Shown here: positions 24,170 through 36,110 of the stretch, piece after piece | How positions within the stretch are numbered: position 1 is the first letter of the stretch | How the letters are laid out: the number at the start of each line of letters is the position of its first letter | Source: Zeugodacus cucurbitae | Taxonomy: Eukaryota > Arthropoda > Insecta > Diptera > Tephritidae | Length of the DNA stretch: 64,000 nt | Direction: 5' to 3' | NCBI RefSeq assembly: GCF_028554725.1 | Contig: NC_071671.1 | Coordinates: 7,678,001-7,742,000, forward strand | The notes under the pieces: model-generated | Told to the model about the DNA's origin: nothing | The model's input: only the letters and a program-made list of their open reading frames with translations | The model's database searches: none | Translations under genes and position numbers: made by a program

Positions 24170-25560
24170 AAAAATTTATTAAAATAATTTTTGTTTATTA
24201 AAGAAATGCAAAAAAAAAATATTATTAATAAAAAATTTAAAAATTATTTATTTTCATTAAATATTAAAAAAAAATTACACAGTTTTTTGTTTAATTTTTC
24301 TCTCATTTAATTAAAAAAAAAATAAAATATATATATTTTTTTATTTATATAATCACAATTTTTTCTTGTTTAGAAAATAATTTCAATATGATTTTTTTTT
24401 GTTTAAAAAACAAAAAAATATTTTATTTCGTTAAAAAACTCAAAATAATTTATTATTTATAAAAAATTGTAAAATTCTTTATTTTCATTAAATATTAAAA
24501 GGAGTCTAGAATATTAATCAAAAATTGTACACATTTTTTTTTAATTTTTGTCTCATTTAATTAAAAAAAATATATTTTTTTTGTTTATTTATATAATCAC
24601 AATTTTTTCTTGTTAAAAAACTAATTTCAAAATATTTTATTCTTGTTTAGAAAAAATGTCTATATGAGTTTTTTTGTTTAAAAAAACAAAAAAATATTTT
24701 ATTTCGTTAAAAAACTCAAAATAATTTTTTATTAATAAAAAAATTTAAAATTCTTTTTTTTCATTAAATATTAAAACAAAAGTGTTGAATATTAATCAAA
24801 AATTTTACAAATTTTTTTCTCATTTCATTAAAAAATAAATATATATAAAAAAATATATATAAAAAATATTATATATATTTTTTGTTTATTTATGTAATCA
24901 CAATTTTTTCTTGTTAAGAAACTAATTTCAAAATATTTTATTCTTGTTTAGAAAAAATGTCTATATGAGTTTTTTTTGTTTAAAAAAGCAAAAAAATATT
25001 TTATTTCGTTAAAAAACTCAAAATAATTTGTTATTTAACTATAATTGAAAAGTACTTTATTTTATTAATAAAAAATTTTTAAATTCTTTATTTTCATTAA
25101 ATATTAAAACAAAAGTGTTGAATATTAATCAAAAATTTTAAAAATTTTTTTCTCATTTAATTAAAAAATAAATATATATAAAAAAATATATATAAAAACT
25201 ATTATATATATTTTTTGTTTATTTATATAATCACAATTTTTTCTTGTTAAGAAACAAATTTCAAAATATTTTATTCTTGTTTAGAAAAAAATTTCTATAT
25301 AATCTTTTTTGTTTAAAAAAATTAAATTTTTTTTATCTCCTGAAAAAACTCAAAATAATTTATTATTTAATTGAAAAATACTTTATTTTCATTAAATATT
25401 AAAAAATTACAATTGTTAAATATTAAAAAATGGTAAACAGTTTTCTATTTTTTGTTATTTATTTCTTATTTAATATTGCAAAAATTAAAAATATATATAT
25501 AAAGAATTAATATATATTTTTTTGTTTATTTATATAATCACAAAAAGGAAGAAAAGATAA
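24170..25560. repeat. AT-rich tandem repeat, unit about 240-335 bp
   Basis: A unit marked by ATAATCACAATTTTTTCTTG recurs at about 24350, 24592, 24893 and 25228. Each is followed by a GTTTAAAAAACAAAAAAATA block and by ATTTTCATTAAATATTAAA. Unit length varies through small deletions. No coding potential. Confidence 0.75.
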
Positions 25561-25813
25561 TATTATTAATATTCAACAATGTTTTATGTAATACTAACAC
25601 TATTAAAAAATATATATTTTTTTTATTTATTTTAATAAAAAAAATTAAAAAATACAAATTTTAATGAAAAAAATAATATTTTAAATGTATTTAAAAAAAA
25701 ATTTCAAACTATTATACATTAACGTATATGTAATTGGAAAAAAAATTATATGACTTAATGCTTGAAATGATTTTATTTATTTTTATGAAATTTGTATTCG
25801 CTTGAACTATATA

Positions 25814-26758
25814 AAGGGTGATTTTTTAAGAGCTTGATAACTTTTTAAAAAAAAAAAACGCATAAAATTTGCAAAATCTCATCGGTTCTTTATTTGAAAC
25901 GTTAGATTGGTTCATGACATTTACTTTTTGAAGATAATTTCATTTAAATGTTGACCGCGGCTGCGTCTTAGGTGGTCCATTCGGAAAGTCCAATTTTGGG
26001 CAACTTTTTCGAGCATTTCGGCCGGAATAGCCCGAATTTCTTCGGAAATGTTGTCTTCCAAAGCTGGAATAGTTGCTGGCTTATTTCTGTAGACTTTAGA
26101 CTTGACGTAGCCCCACAAAAAATAGTCTAAAGGCGTTAAATCGCATGATCTTGGTGGCCAACTTACGGGTCCATTTCTTGAGATGAATTGTTCTCCGAAG
26201 TTTTCCCTCAAAATGGCCATAGAATCGCGAGCTGTGTGGCATGTAGCGCCATCTTGTTGAAACCACATGTCAACCAAGTTCAGTTCTTCCATTTTTGGCA
26301 ACAAAAAGTTTGTTAGCATCGAACGATAGCGATCGCCATTCACCGTAACGTTGCGTCCAACAGCATCTTTGAAAAAATACGGTCCAATGATTCCACCAGC
26401 GTACAAACCACACCAAACAGTGCATTTTTCGGGATGCATGGGCAGTTCTTGAACGGCTTCTGGTTGCTCTTCACCCCAAATGCGGCAATTTTGCTTATTT
26501 ACGTAGCCATTCAACCAGAAATGAGCCTCATCGCTGAACAAAATTTGTCGATAAAAAAGCGGATTTTCACATTTCGAACCGAACACTGATTTTGGTAATA
26601 AAATTCAATGATTTGCAAGCGTTGCTCGTTAGTAAGTCTATTCATGATGAAATGTCAAAGCATACTGAGCATCTTTCTCTTTGACACCATGTCTGAAATC
26701 CCACGTGATCTGTCAAATACTAATGCATGAAAATCCTAACCTCAAAAAAATCACCCGT
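25814..26758 (-). mobile_element. Internally deleted mariner, DD41D (rosa-type)
   Basis: Terminal repeats are AAGGGTGATTTTTT at the left and ACGGGTGATTTTTT (read inverted) at the right. They are flanked by TA on both sides (25812-25813 and 26759-26760), the Tc1/mariner target duplication. The transposase lies on the minus strand and lacks most of its DNA-binding half, so at 945 bp the element is short of the usual length of about 1.3 kb. See the pseudogene entry. Confidence 0.85.
25921..26645 (-). pseudogene. Deleted DD41D mariner transposase
   Basis: The start codon at 26645 gives MNRLTNEQRLQIIEFYYQNQ and about 24 N-terminal residues. The sequence then jumps, in another frame, to the catalytic core (KCENPLFYRQILFSDEAHFW). 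The paired helix-turn-helix region is therefore missing. Catalytic residues are D in SDEAHF, D in WFQQDGATCHTA, and D in CDLTPLDYFLWGY, with 41 residues between the second and third. That is DD41D rather than the DD34D of classical mariner. The core runs open to EIIFKK and a stop at 25921. DD41D is the signature of rosa, first reported from a Ceratitis fruit fly; family assignment here rests on that spacing. Confidence 0.85.
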
Positions 26759-26760
26759 TA

Positions 26761-27959
26761 CTAAATGTTTGTCAAGAACTGTTCGTTTTCGTTTTTCCTC
26801 AAATTGAGAAAATTAACTAAACAATTATTTATTTTTATTATTGGAAAAAAAAGACATTTATTAATTTTAGTATAATATATTTTATAGCACAGTTATTATA
26901 ATGAAAATATTTTTAAATAAATATGTATATTTTTATTATTATTTATTTCCATTATATAAGTATTCATATTCTATTTTTGTGTTCACAAATATTTATTTAC
27001 AATTCACAATTTTTTTATTTATTATTATTTTTAATTTATAATTTTTCTTCCACTTATTTATTTAAATATTTAATTTATTTTATTTCTAAAACTAAAATAA
27101 GTTAATTTGTATTTTAACTATATTTTATCACATTTTAATTTATATTCGAATTCATAATTATTTTTCTGCATAATTATATTTTCAAACCATTAGCTCTAAA
27201 TTTTAACATATACAACTTCTTACAGCACTAAACCTGCTTCTAATACAAATTCTATAAATTATTACCTTCAAATTACCTTAATAAAAAATTTAAAAAAAAA
27301 TTACTTAAAATATTTTTTTAACAAAAAATAACCTAACCCTACTAATATCATACAGAATATCAACAGGTCATAAATTAAACGGAAATTCAGTCAAAAGTAA
27401 GTATTTCGGGGGTCTTTATCCATGCAACGTATACAACAAATTTATTTGATTTCAAAAATTTATTTATTTTATTTAATGAATTTTCAAATCATATGCGAAA
27501 AATAAAATAATTTCATTAAAATTTCCCAAATCCATTAAAAATCTGTTATCATACCCCATTTGCACGTATTATGCACGCACACATGCATTCTGCCCATTTC
27601 ACACACTCCTGCGCGCTGCATAGTCGACGTCGCTGTCCGCTGCGGGAAAAATAAAAATTTGCGCCGTGTGTCACATTTGTCGCTTTCTACCAGGCACCCA
27701 TAATCGTGCAGGAGGCTGCTGTCGCAACAAAGTTGCCAGCCACATGTTGCTGGCATTTTGAGTGGCGGCTGAAAATCATGTTGCCAGATGGTTAGGTTAG
27801 TTTGTATGCACGATTTAATTAATACATTTTGGTTAAAAATCAGGCATAATTGTTTTAAATTTTTATAAAATAGTATAGTTTATGATATTTTGTATCGTAA
27901 ACTACTTTTTATTTATTGATTTAATGCACTATTGCGTTTTAATCAACGTATTTAATTTT
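26761..27959. other. AT-rich DNA then a mixed-composition segment
   Basis: 26761-27530 is A/T-rich without coding signal. A segment of 27535-27790 is markedly richer in GC and contains GGTTAGGTTAG. A 73-codon minus-strand frame there (27535-27756) resembles nothing I know. Confidence 0.45.
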
Positions 27960-27984
27960 GCACTGCCTTATCGACCTGCGTTTT

Positions 27985-28040
27985 TACAGTGTGGCATCAC
28001 CAGTTTTGTTGGCGCCGCTATACAAACAGCTGTTTAGCAA
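27985..28040 (+). promoter_or_regulatory. Housekeeping-type core promoter motifs
   Basis: CAGTGTGGCATCACC (27989 onward) resembles the fly core-promoter motif 1, and AAACAGCTGTTTAG (28024 onward) matches the E-box motif 5, both typical of TATA-less Drosophila housekeeping promoters. A purine-poor leader and a decayed reading frame follow within 150 bp. Motif matches are by eye. Confidence 0.4.
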
Positions 28041-28178
28041 ACAACAAAACAATAATAAACAAACTGAACAACCAATAGGAGCGCTTTTGGAGTTTATTGC
28101 AAACTTTTTATGTTAAAGTACAAAAAATACATTATTTTAAATAAATTAATCAATTTACAACAATTATTTATATCAACA

Positions 28179-28452
28179 ATGAATGCTGCAAGTTATTAGA
28201 TGAAGATTTGACCGCTACTATGTGAAATATTGGAGATGGAAGCTGCAACGTCCTGCAATTATGGCTGGATGATACATATCTAGAAACTGTGGTTTATGGT
28301 TGCAGTCCTGGCAACTAGAAGTACAAAATATATTAATTGATACATTTCTAAAGTGCTTAAGTCGTAAGGATTTACTTATCATGATTTATGAAGAACTGCA
28401 TACGTTTTATGCTGACGTGTTGCTTCAATATCCAGCGCTGGAATATCTATAA
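28179..28452 (+). pseudogene. Decayed small gene or gene fragment, unrecognised
   Basis: Coding-like sequence is spread over two frames. One frame reads CKLLDEDLTATM, stop, NIGDGSCNVLQLWLDDTYLE to a stop near 28318. A second frame, open from 28273 to a TAA at 28452, ends in CLSRKDLLIMIYEELHTFYA and DVLLQYPALEYL. AATAATAAAG follows the stop. Amino-acid composition, codon content and the promoter-like motifs upstream make this look like a once-real gene broken by at least one frameshift and a stop, or a processed copy of one. I do not recognise the family. Confidence 0.4.
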
Positions 28453-28459
28453 TAATAAA

Positions 28460-29386
28460 GAGTTAACCAATGCTTATGACGTGTATTACGCGCATGCAGA
28501 AATAAATAAAAAGTATATTTTCAAGGTGTACCACTGAGGATGATATAATTCGCCAGAGTTTTTGCGTCCATTCGTTCTTGGCTGACTCACTCTTCTCTTA
28601 CCTCCTGTGCCAGTGCGCCTTGCGGTATGAAATGTTGAGGAACTATTACAGCAGTACTGCTAAAAATCTTGAATATTACACTCCAGCATGACTAAAAGTA
28701 TGCGCAGGTGCCAACTCCAACTATAATATTACATAAAAATAATGTATTTTTTGTAAAACAAAAAATCAATTGTAAAAATAAATTAGTTAATTAACAAATA
28801 AACAAAGCTATAAATAAAATCTACGTAATTATGCTCTCATACACCTTATAATAGTAGCAATATTCTGCTTATATGATTTCTATTAATTTATATATGTAAA
28901 ATCTTCTACTACACACATATCTGCGCGTACAAACGAAGGTGAAAGGTCATTGCAGTTCAAGTTTATTTCCTTCTGTCCAGTATAAACAATCATTATTATT
29001 AACAAACTAGTAAGTGTCAAGATTTTAGTCCAATACAAATGCTTGTTAGCGCAGGAAATGTTATTATTTGTATGTATCTCCTATATATAGTTGATTAAGG
29101 CATATACAAAAGCTTCAAAGCAATTGCCTAGTTAAGTGAAGCGTTTACTTAAGTGCTTTATAATAGATCACACACACTAGTATAGGTGAAAATGTTAATT
29201 GGAAAGGCGTTAGTTGATTAGCTAGGATGGGTAACCAAACATGCATACATACATATATAAGTTTATTATGTAAATGACAGCGATTTATATGCCTAATGAT
29301 CATATAGGAGTGAATATTTTATGAACTTTTGTTATGAAAAAAAAAAATTTTTTTTGTTAAAAAAAATAAAGTATTGAAAAAATATA
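28460..29386. other. Noncoding DNA
   Basis: AT-rich sequence with no gene, and a poly-A/poly-T palindrome at 29338-29370. Confidence 0.5.
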
Positions 29387-29388
29387 TA

Positions 29389-29561
29389 CAGTTGAACTTC
29401 CATAACTCGTAACAGCAAAAATCCACAAAAACACTTCAAGTTAGAGCGACTTTGAGTTAGGGAAGGTAATGTGTATGAAATTTGACTTCTATTGCCAATT
29501 CAAGAGTTCGAATTATGGAGAACTTCGTGTTATATGAGTTCGAGTTATGAAAGTTCTACTG
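29389..29561. mobile_element. pogo-like MITE, copy 1 (173 bp)
   Basis: It starts CAGTTGAACTTCCATAACTC and ends with the inverted ...GAAAGTTCTACTG, flanked by TA on each side. Repeated inverted CGAGTTA motifs fill the interior. The CAGT.GAAC.T..TAACTCGA end is the type seen in pogo/Tigger-class elements. No protein is encoded. Confidence 0.8.
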
Positions 29562-29839
29562 TATTTAATAATATCTTACGAGGAAAATCTATGAAATTAT
29601 TATTTTTATTTCCCGCAAACTTTGTAATACTTATGTCACATATATTATATATGAAAAAATGAAATTAATTAATTAATTCTTAATTGTCAAATAATTATTT
29701 TTATAATTTCACATTCTTTTTAATTATTTTTTATAATATTCTTTAATGATGCAATTAAATGCTTGCGGAAATTGTGTGAAAAATTACGTTTTGCTGCACG
29801 TGCCAAATATATTTATATACATATGTACATATGTATGTA

Positions 29840-30387
29840 CAGTGGAACTTCTCTAACTCGAATCATCATAATCCACAAAAAAACTTCGAGTTATAGAATT
29901 TTCATTAAAAAATATAATTTTTCAAAAAGCAGCAAAATATGGATTTATACCCAGTTTTAATTATTTAATTCGTAAACAGTTTTATGTACATACGTTAAAA
30001 CATGTATTCTGTAATTATGTTTGTTGTATTATGCTGTTGTTTGGATCTGGACGTATGTATGTATCCCAAGCCTTTGTTAGATGATTTGTGCAATCCATAT
30101 ATTTTTTGTTTGCCTCCGTACAATATAGAGGGACTCTTTTAAAATTCTGCCTCGATAGTAAAATTTTAAATTTTGTATTATGTCCCGACCAAAAAATGCG
30201 ATTTATGGAAGGAAATTTGTATGAAAGTTGCACTCTATTGCCTCTTCAAGAGTTCGAGTTATGGAGAACTTCGAGTTAGGGAAGGAAATTTCTTTGAAAT
30301 TTGGCTTCTCAACGCTATTGCCAATTCAAGTGTTCGAGTTATGGAGGTCTTCGAGTTATAGAAGTTCGAGTTATGGAAGTTCCACTG
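29840..30387. mobile_element. pogo-like MITE, copy 2 (548 bp)
   Basis: Starts CAGTGGAACTTCTCTAACTC and ends ...GGAAGTTCCACTG with TA on both sides (29838-29839, 30388-30389). The interior at 30030-30235 matches the reverse complement of the copy at 51222-51620. The left interior at 29880-30030 is unlike the other copies. Confidence 0.85.
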
Positions 30388-30389
30388 TA

Positions 30390-31683
30390 TTTACAATAAC
30401 AACAGCAAAAACTTGTACAATGATAAATATTTACTCAACACATTGTACGAGCGCCATATATGTAGACAATAAGTAATAAATATATAAATTATTAACATAC
30501 ATATAGCTCTAATATATATATAACATATGAATACATACATAGATATCAACATCAAATAACAAATGACCAATGGGCATGCATTACTGCACTGGCTTACTGT
30601 CAGTGTCATTCGGCGCAATTAACTTATATTCAACACGTAAACTAACATTTATCTAGCGCTGACGTTGATGCACACAGATACATATATGTACATTTTGGAC
30701 AAGCATTCCGGCGTTTAGCCATATATTTATGAGTTGCGCGAATCCCGACTGTTTAGTCCTGTCCGAATGATTGAACCGGAAAGTGCCGATAGTGGCGCAA
30801 ATTTCTTTTTATTGCTTTTGCTATTGTTGTTTGGCTTAGTGGACCGTAATGATAGTGTGGAAAGTCAGTAAAATAACGGTTGTTGTATACAAACAGACAT
30901 ATTAAATGCATGCATAAATGTATTAGAGGTGTGTGTGGTAGGTGGAATATACATGACAGTTAATGGCGCTAATACAGTGGGGAAAACCGCTCATACTTAT
31001 ATACAAAAGAGCAGTTATATATGTATATATGTCTGTATCTGTGCATACACATGCAATTTGAATATTTGCGAAATCCATAGATCTAACACAAACAGTCGGA
31101 CATTGATTTTGTGTGGCTTTGTGGCCAACTAACTAACTCGCAATAGTCGCAAACCGCAAACTACAGACGACGACGACGACGACGACGAGAACGACAATGA
31201 CAATGTCTGTTCAGCGGAAATCGAATCAAATACGACTTTGAAACTAAAGTAACAGGATGTCAGCTTGAAGTGCATGTAATGTGTGCGGTTCACTGCTGAA
31301 GGACATTATACGCGCATACACACACATACTAACATACAAACAGAGATATTTGTATGTGTATCTCACTCAGCTATAAGCCGTGTGTGTTTTGCATGTAACG
31401 ACACTATTATGTGCATATTTAATCTGTAAGGAAATTGTCATAGTTTTGATTGCAATGGACACTCGATCAGAAATCGATTGACAGCGGGAAATTATACTTC
31501 GAATACATTTAAATGTGCATGCATATGTACACACATACAAACATTTCCACGATTCAGAGCGCAATTAGAATAGCAGTCCCATTAGTGTAAAAAACGTTTA
31601 GTGGCAACAAAAAAAGTAAAATAATATATTTGAAAAAAAAAAAAATAGAAAAAAAAACTAGTTTATAGTTAACGCCTGTGAAT
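30390..31683. other. Upstream region of the stathmin-like gene
   Basis: Mixed-composition DNA with CA-repeats and a (GAC)n run at 31167-31190. It probably holds the promoter and 5' UTR of the gene starting at 31684, but no TATA box or initiator could be singled out. An A-run lies just upstream of the ATG (31627-31655). Confidence 0.4.
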
Positions 31684-34435
31684 ATGGGCTGCTCAACATC
31701 TGCGCCAGCCGTCAGCGAAGCAAACAAAGAAAGAACTTTGTCGGCTAACAAAGTGAGTGACAACAATACGGATTCAAAAACGAAAATGGCTGTTCAAGAG
31801 AATAATGGTGAAAAGGATAAATATCGTAAGTAAAATTTGTGAACACATACATACAAACATGTATGTATATAAAATTATACATAAAAAGAGCAAACTGAGC
31901 GTTATTTTTCAAAAGTTATTTAAAAATATTAAAAATATCTCGACATAAATTTATATAAAAAATACATAGAAAAATGTCCTTTAGTTCATTTTTCATAGTT
32001 TTTTTTTCGTTTCATTTAAATTTTTATTGAAAAATATTAAAAAATGTAGTTAGAATTAAGAGCAAAGCTACACAAATAAATTAACACAAGCCTACATACA
32101 CATAAACCCCCAAATGAATGCATTTTTTGCTTTAGTTTGAAATTTATAGTTTAAAATTAATGCCTTTTCATAATTTAGATTTAAATAACATTTTTTTAAG
32201 GCAATAGTCTGTTTTAGAAGCCAAAAAAGCGTTTTTTTAGCAATTATTTTTGAAAGGGAAGGGAAGGGAAGGGAAGGGAAGGAAATGACTGCGGTAAACG
32301 GAATTTTAAGACGATAGTGTACTATATTTAAGGCTTAAAAAACAAAATTTATTATTGAAAAATATTGAAATTGTTTCAAAGTTGTAAGTATTCTTCTGGA
32401 GCGCCTGGAGTCTGCACTTGTAAATCGGTGCCGGGGATGGAGGTCGTGCGATGCATCTGAAACAGTCGAACCTAATTTTTTTTTTTAATTTTTATAAGTT
32501 CCTTTTCTTTATGAACTAAAAAATACCGAAGAAGTTATAAAATTCTAAATTCTTTCGAAGTTTGAAAAAAAATCACTTTTTTAAGAAAAAAATTCACTTT
32601 AAGTAGTTTAAATAATACTTTTGTCCAACTTTTTTAGTTCAAATATAAGATAATTTAATACTGAAGCTAGATGACTTTGGTTTTTTTCGATCGGAGATAT
32701 CGGATCGCCAGCACTTGTGAAAATGAAAACTCGAGAAAACGCGCTTTAAAGGTCTGCCTGAGCATTCGCACCTGCTCGACGCTCGGCTACTAAAACTGCT
32801 CTAGCTTCGAAAATATGTCGAATTGGCCTCTGGAATTTTAAAGACATATTCTTGGGTAGTTTTGGAAGAGATTTAAAACAAAACAAAAAAATCGATTTTT
32901 TGAAGCCTGTAAAGCAGGCTACTGCCTTAACAAAACCTTTTTGAGGTTATTTTGGAAAAAAAGTACTTATGCTACTATGTTATTTAAAGTAAAAATTGAT
33001 GAAAAATAACTAAAAATATTGATGTTTTAGAAAAAATATTTTTTAAAATTAAAATTAATAAAAATTGTTTAAGGTTAAATAAAAAAAATTCAGTTAAAAA
33101 TGTTTAGAAACTTAAAATGCAGAACTTGGGTTAGTTTTATAAATTATTAATATCAGATATTTCAGAAAATTTTACTATTCTAGTGATATATAATAGTTAA
33201 TAGTTAATTTAACTTTATTTTTAATTTATAATATTTTCTCTTACTGAGAAGTTAATGGGTTAGGGGTAGTCAGAAACTTGAAAAAATTAGATTTTTCAGT
33301 ATTTTTTTTTAACTATTAAATGAATTATGTGATTTTGCAAAAGTAATATAATAATAATAATAATATATAATATTAAAAAAAGGTCCTTGCGGTTACACTC
33401 ATAAGTCCTTGGAGATTCATCTAAACTCAATCGGATAAAAAAATTAGTTTTATAAAAAGTTAATCCTGGGTCTGGGCTTTTTTGTTTTTCAAAAATTAAC
33501 AAAATGGCGGCCTCATGAAATTTTTTTCCACATAAAAGAAAAAACTTCGATCAGACCCAGGATTTTTATGTATTCTAAAAGCTGTATAAAATGCATTAAA
33601 ATCTACTGAGCGATTAAAGGTTTAAAGTTTCACACTAGCGTTTTGGAGTGCCCGAGCGCTCTTTGTTATTTGTATATTTATAATTATCGGATCAACTTCA
33701 AATTTTCAGAGAATATTTTTAAGATTTTGATTTTATCTTTATTTATTCGATTTTATGAAAATCCTGACTACCGTAACCCATTAAATAGTCAGATACTCTC
33801 AAAAATTTAGGCCAGTTAAACATGCGTTTTAAAAAAATATAATTGATAATAATATACATAAAATTTATTAAAGAAATAATTTAAAAGTAAAACTTTGAAT
33901 TTTGGAAAAATATTATTAAATTCGAAATATTTTTGAAGAATTATTAATTTTAGATTATTTTTCAAAAGAAAGTCATTTCTTAATTTTAGTTACAATAATA
34001 TCTTTAATTATATCATAACCTTTTACGCAACTCCTTCCAGCCGCTTCCGAAGCCTACATAATACCGCTGAGTGACGATGTCGAGACGAAAGTCTACAACG
34101 CCGGTGCACAAGAAGCAAAAGATTTACTCGCGGCGACAGTGAAAAAGCAGCCACCCAAACGTATACAAGAATTGATGGAGCAAGCGGCGGATAATGAGAC
34201 GGCCACAGTAAATCTGCAAGATTTAGAGGAGAAACTGGAAAAGGCCGAAGAGCGACGCAAAGAATATTTACAACAAAAAATTACAACAATACAAAAGACA
34301 ACACAACAGCTGCTGACACGCAGCGGCAGCAAGGAGCTCCTAGACAAACTGGAGACCACACAAATTGTGGATGGTAAGGAAGGCGATGGAATTAGTAAGC
34401 CAGAGGGTGAAGGGGAGCAGGAGGAGAAGAAGTAA
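31684..34435 (+). CDS. MGC-start, stathmin-domain-like protein (STMND1-like), two exons
   Basis: Exons 31684-31825 and 34041-34435 join through C|GTAAG and CTTCCAG to give 178 residues, split inside proline 48. The N-terminus MGCSTS has the glycine-2 for N-myristoylation and a cysteine-3 that could be palmitoylated, so attachment to membranes is likely. Residues 104-122 read VNLQDLEEKLEKAEERRKE, a close match to the stathmin-family helix (EE..EAAEERRK) that binds tubulin. It is preceded by KKQPPKRIQEL at 82-92. An MGC start plus this helix is the plan of vertebrate stathmin domain-containing protein 1. The tail is acidic (EGEGEQEEKK). The helical repeat that lets stathmin bind two tubulins is not obvious, so tubulin binding is inference. 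The 2.2-kb intron carries two MITEs. Confidence 0.8.
32196..32930. mobile_element. TTAA-flanked MITE, family B, copy 2, intronic
   Basis: Left end TTAAGGCAATAGTCTGTTTT and inverted right end TTAAGGCAGTAGCCTGCTTT form imperfect terminal repeats with TTAA at both sides. It lies in the intron of the stathmin-like gene and is inverted relative to the copy at 19815. A (GGGAA)n microsatellite at 32255-32284 is expanded here relative to copy 1. Confidence 0.8.
33252..33784. mobile_element. TTAA-flanked MITE, family A, copy 2, intronic
   Basis: Left end TTAATGGGTTAGGGGTAGTC and inverted right end TTAATGGGTTACGGTAGTCA, with TTAA at both sides. Shares blocks such as AAAAAAGGTCCTTG and CGATTTTATGAAAATCCTGA with copy 1 at 18196. 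It is shorter (533 bp) through internal deletions. Confidence 0.8.
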
Positions 34436-34599
34436 ATATTTAAGGCTTAAATTTATTTCATATAACAAAATGCATATGCGTATACTAATAGGTAAAGTAT
34501 TATATATGTAAAATAAAATAAATCGTTTTACGCCTAAAATGCTGCTTAAAAAAAATAAATAAAATATTAAATATGTAACAAAAATATTTTCCAAATTTT

Positions 34600-36110
34600 A
34601 ATTAAATTAATAATGAATTATAATTAATTTTTTTTCAAAATATATATAAATTATAAAAATAACAACAAAAAAAAGAAGCAAACGTATGAAATAAAATATT
34701 AAAATAATTTAATTTAAAAAAAATTTGAAATTTAATTTTTTCTAATTTAAATTATTTTAATATAATGAATTATTATTGATTTTTTGTATGCTATTAATTA
34801 TGAATATAACAACAATCGAAGCATAAAAATAAAATATTTAATGAATTTAAAAATTTTAATTAAATTAATAATACATTAAAATATTGAATAAAGTTCATAA
34901 TATAATTTTAATTAAATTAATAATAAATTATAATTTTTTTTTCAAAATTATATTTATAAATTATAAAAATAACAACAAAAACAAGAAGCAAACGTATGAA
35001 ATAAAATATTAAAATAATTTAAGTTAAAAAAAATTTGAAATTTAATTTTTTCTAATTTAAATTATTTTAATGAAAATAAAAATAATCAAGCAAAAAACAA
35101 AATATTTAATAAATTTAAATCAAATTATTAATAAATTAAAATATTAAATAAATTTAATAACATAATTTTAATAAAATTAATAATAAATTATAATTTTTTT
35201 TTCAAAATAAATATAAATTATAAAAATAACAACAAAAACATAAACAATAAACAACATGTAAAATAAAATATTAAAATAATTCGGTAAAAAAAATTTAGAA
35301 TTTAATTTTTTCTAATTTAAATTATTTTAATGAAAATAAAAATAATCAAGCAAAAAACAAAATATTTAATAAATTTAAAAATTTAAATTAAATTAATAAT
35401 AAATTAAAATATTTAATAAATTCCATAATATAATTTTAATTAAATTAATAATAAATAAATTGTTTTTCAAAATGAAAATAAATTATAAAAATAACAACAA
35501 AAACAAGAAGCAAACGTATAAAATAAAATATTAAAATAATTTAAGTTAAAAAAATTTGAAATTTAATTTTTCTAATTTAAATTATTTTAATGAAAATAAA
35601 AATAATCAAGCAAAAAACAAAATATTTAATAAATTCCATAATATAATTTTAATTAAATTAATAATAAATAAATTGTTTTTCAAAATGAAAATAAATTATA
35701 AAAATAACAACAAAAACAAGAAGCAAACGTATAAAATAAAATATTAAAATAATTTAAGTTAAAAAAATTTGAAATTTAATTTTTCTAATTTAAATTATTT
35801 TAATGAAAATAAAAATAATCAAGCAAAAAACAAAATATTTAATAAATTTAAATTAAATTATGAATAAATTAAAATATTAAATAAATTTAATAAAATAATT
35901 TTAATTAAATTAATTATAAATTATAATTTTTTGTTTGTTTTAAAATTAATATAAATTATAAAAATAACAACAAAAACAACAAACAAACGTAAAAAAAAGC
36001 CTTTAAAAAATTTCAAAAAATATTTTCTGAAATTTAAATTATGTTATTAATACTTTATTTTTTTTCAAAATAATTACAAAAAAAAACAACAAACAAACGC
36101 AGAAATCAAA
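34600..36110. repeat. AT-rich tandem repeat, unit about 215-310 bp, after the stathmin-like gene
   Basis: The block ATAACAACAAAAACAAGAAG followed by CAAACGTAT(G)AAATAAAAT recurs at about 34680, 34990, 35250 (altered), 35510, 35725 and 35985. Between copies, ATCAAGCAAAAAACAAAATA also recurs. Units differ by block deletions. The array begins about 165 bp after the stop codon of the neighbouring gene, so the gene's transcript may read into it. A 63-codon N/K-rich frame inside it (35556-35747) is a by-product. Confidence 0.85.

Noticed and set aside
18196..33784. Large inverted duplication suggested by MITE order A-B...B-A
   Set aside because: The B copies are inverted but the A copies are in the same orientation, and the DNA between is unrelated, so they are independent insertions.
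35556..35747. N/K-rich 63-codon frame
   Set aside because: Lies in the AT satellite and repeats with its units.
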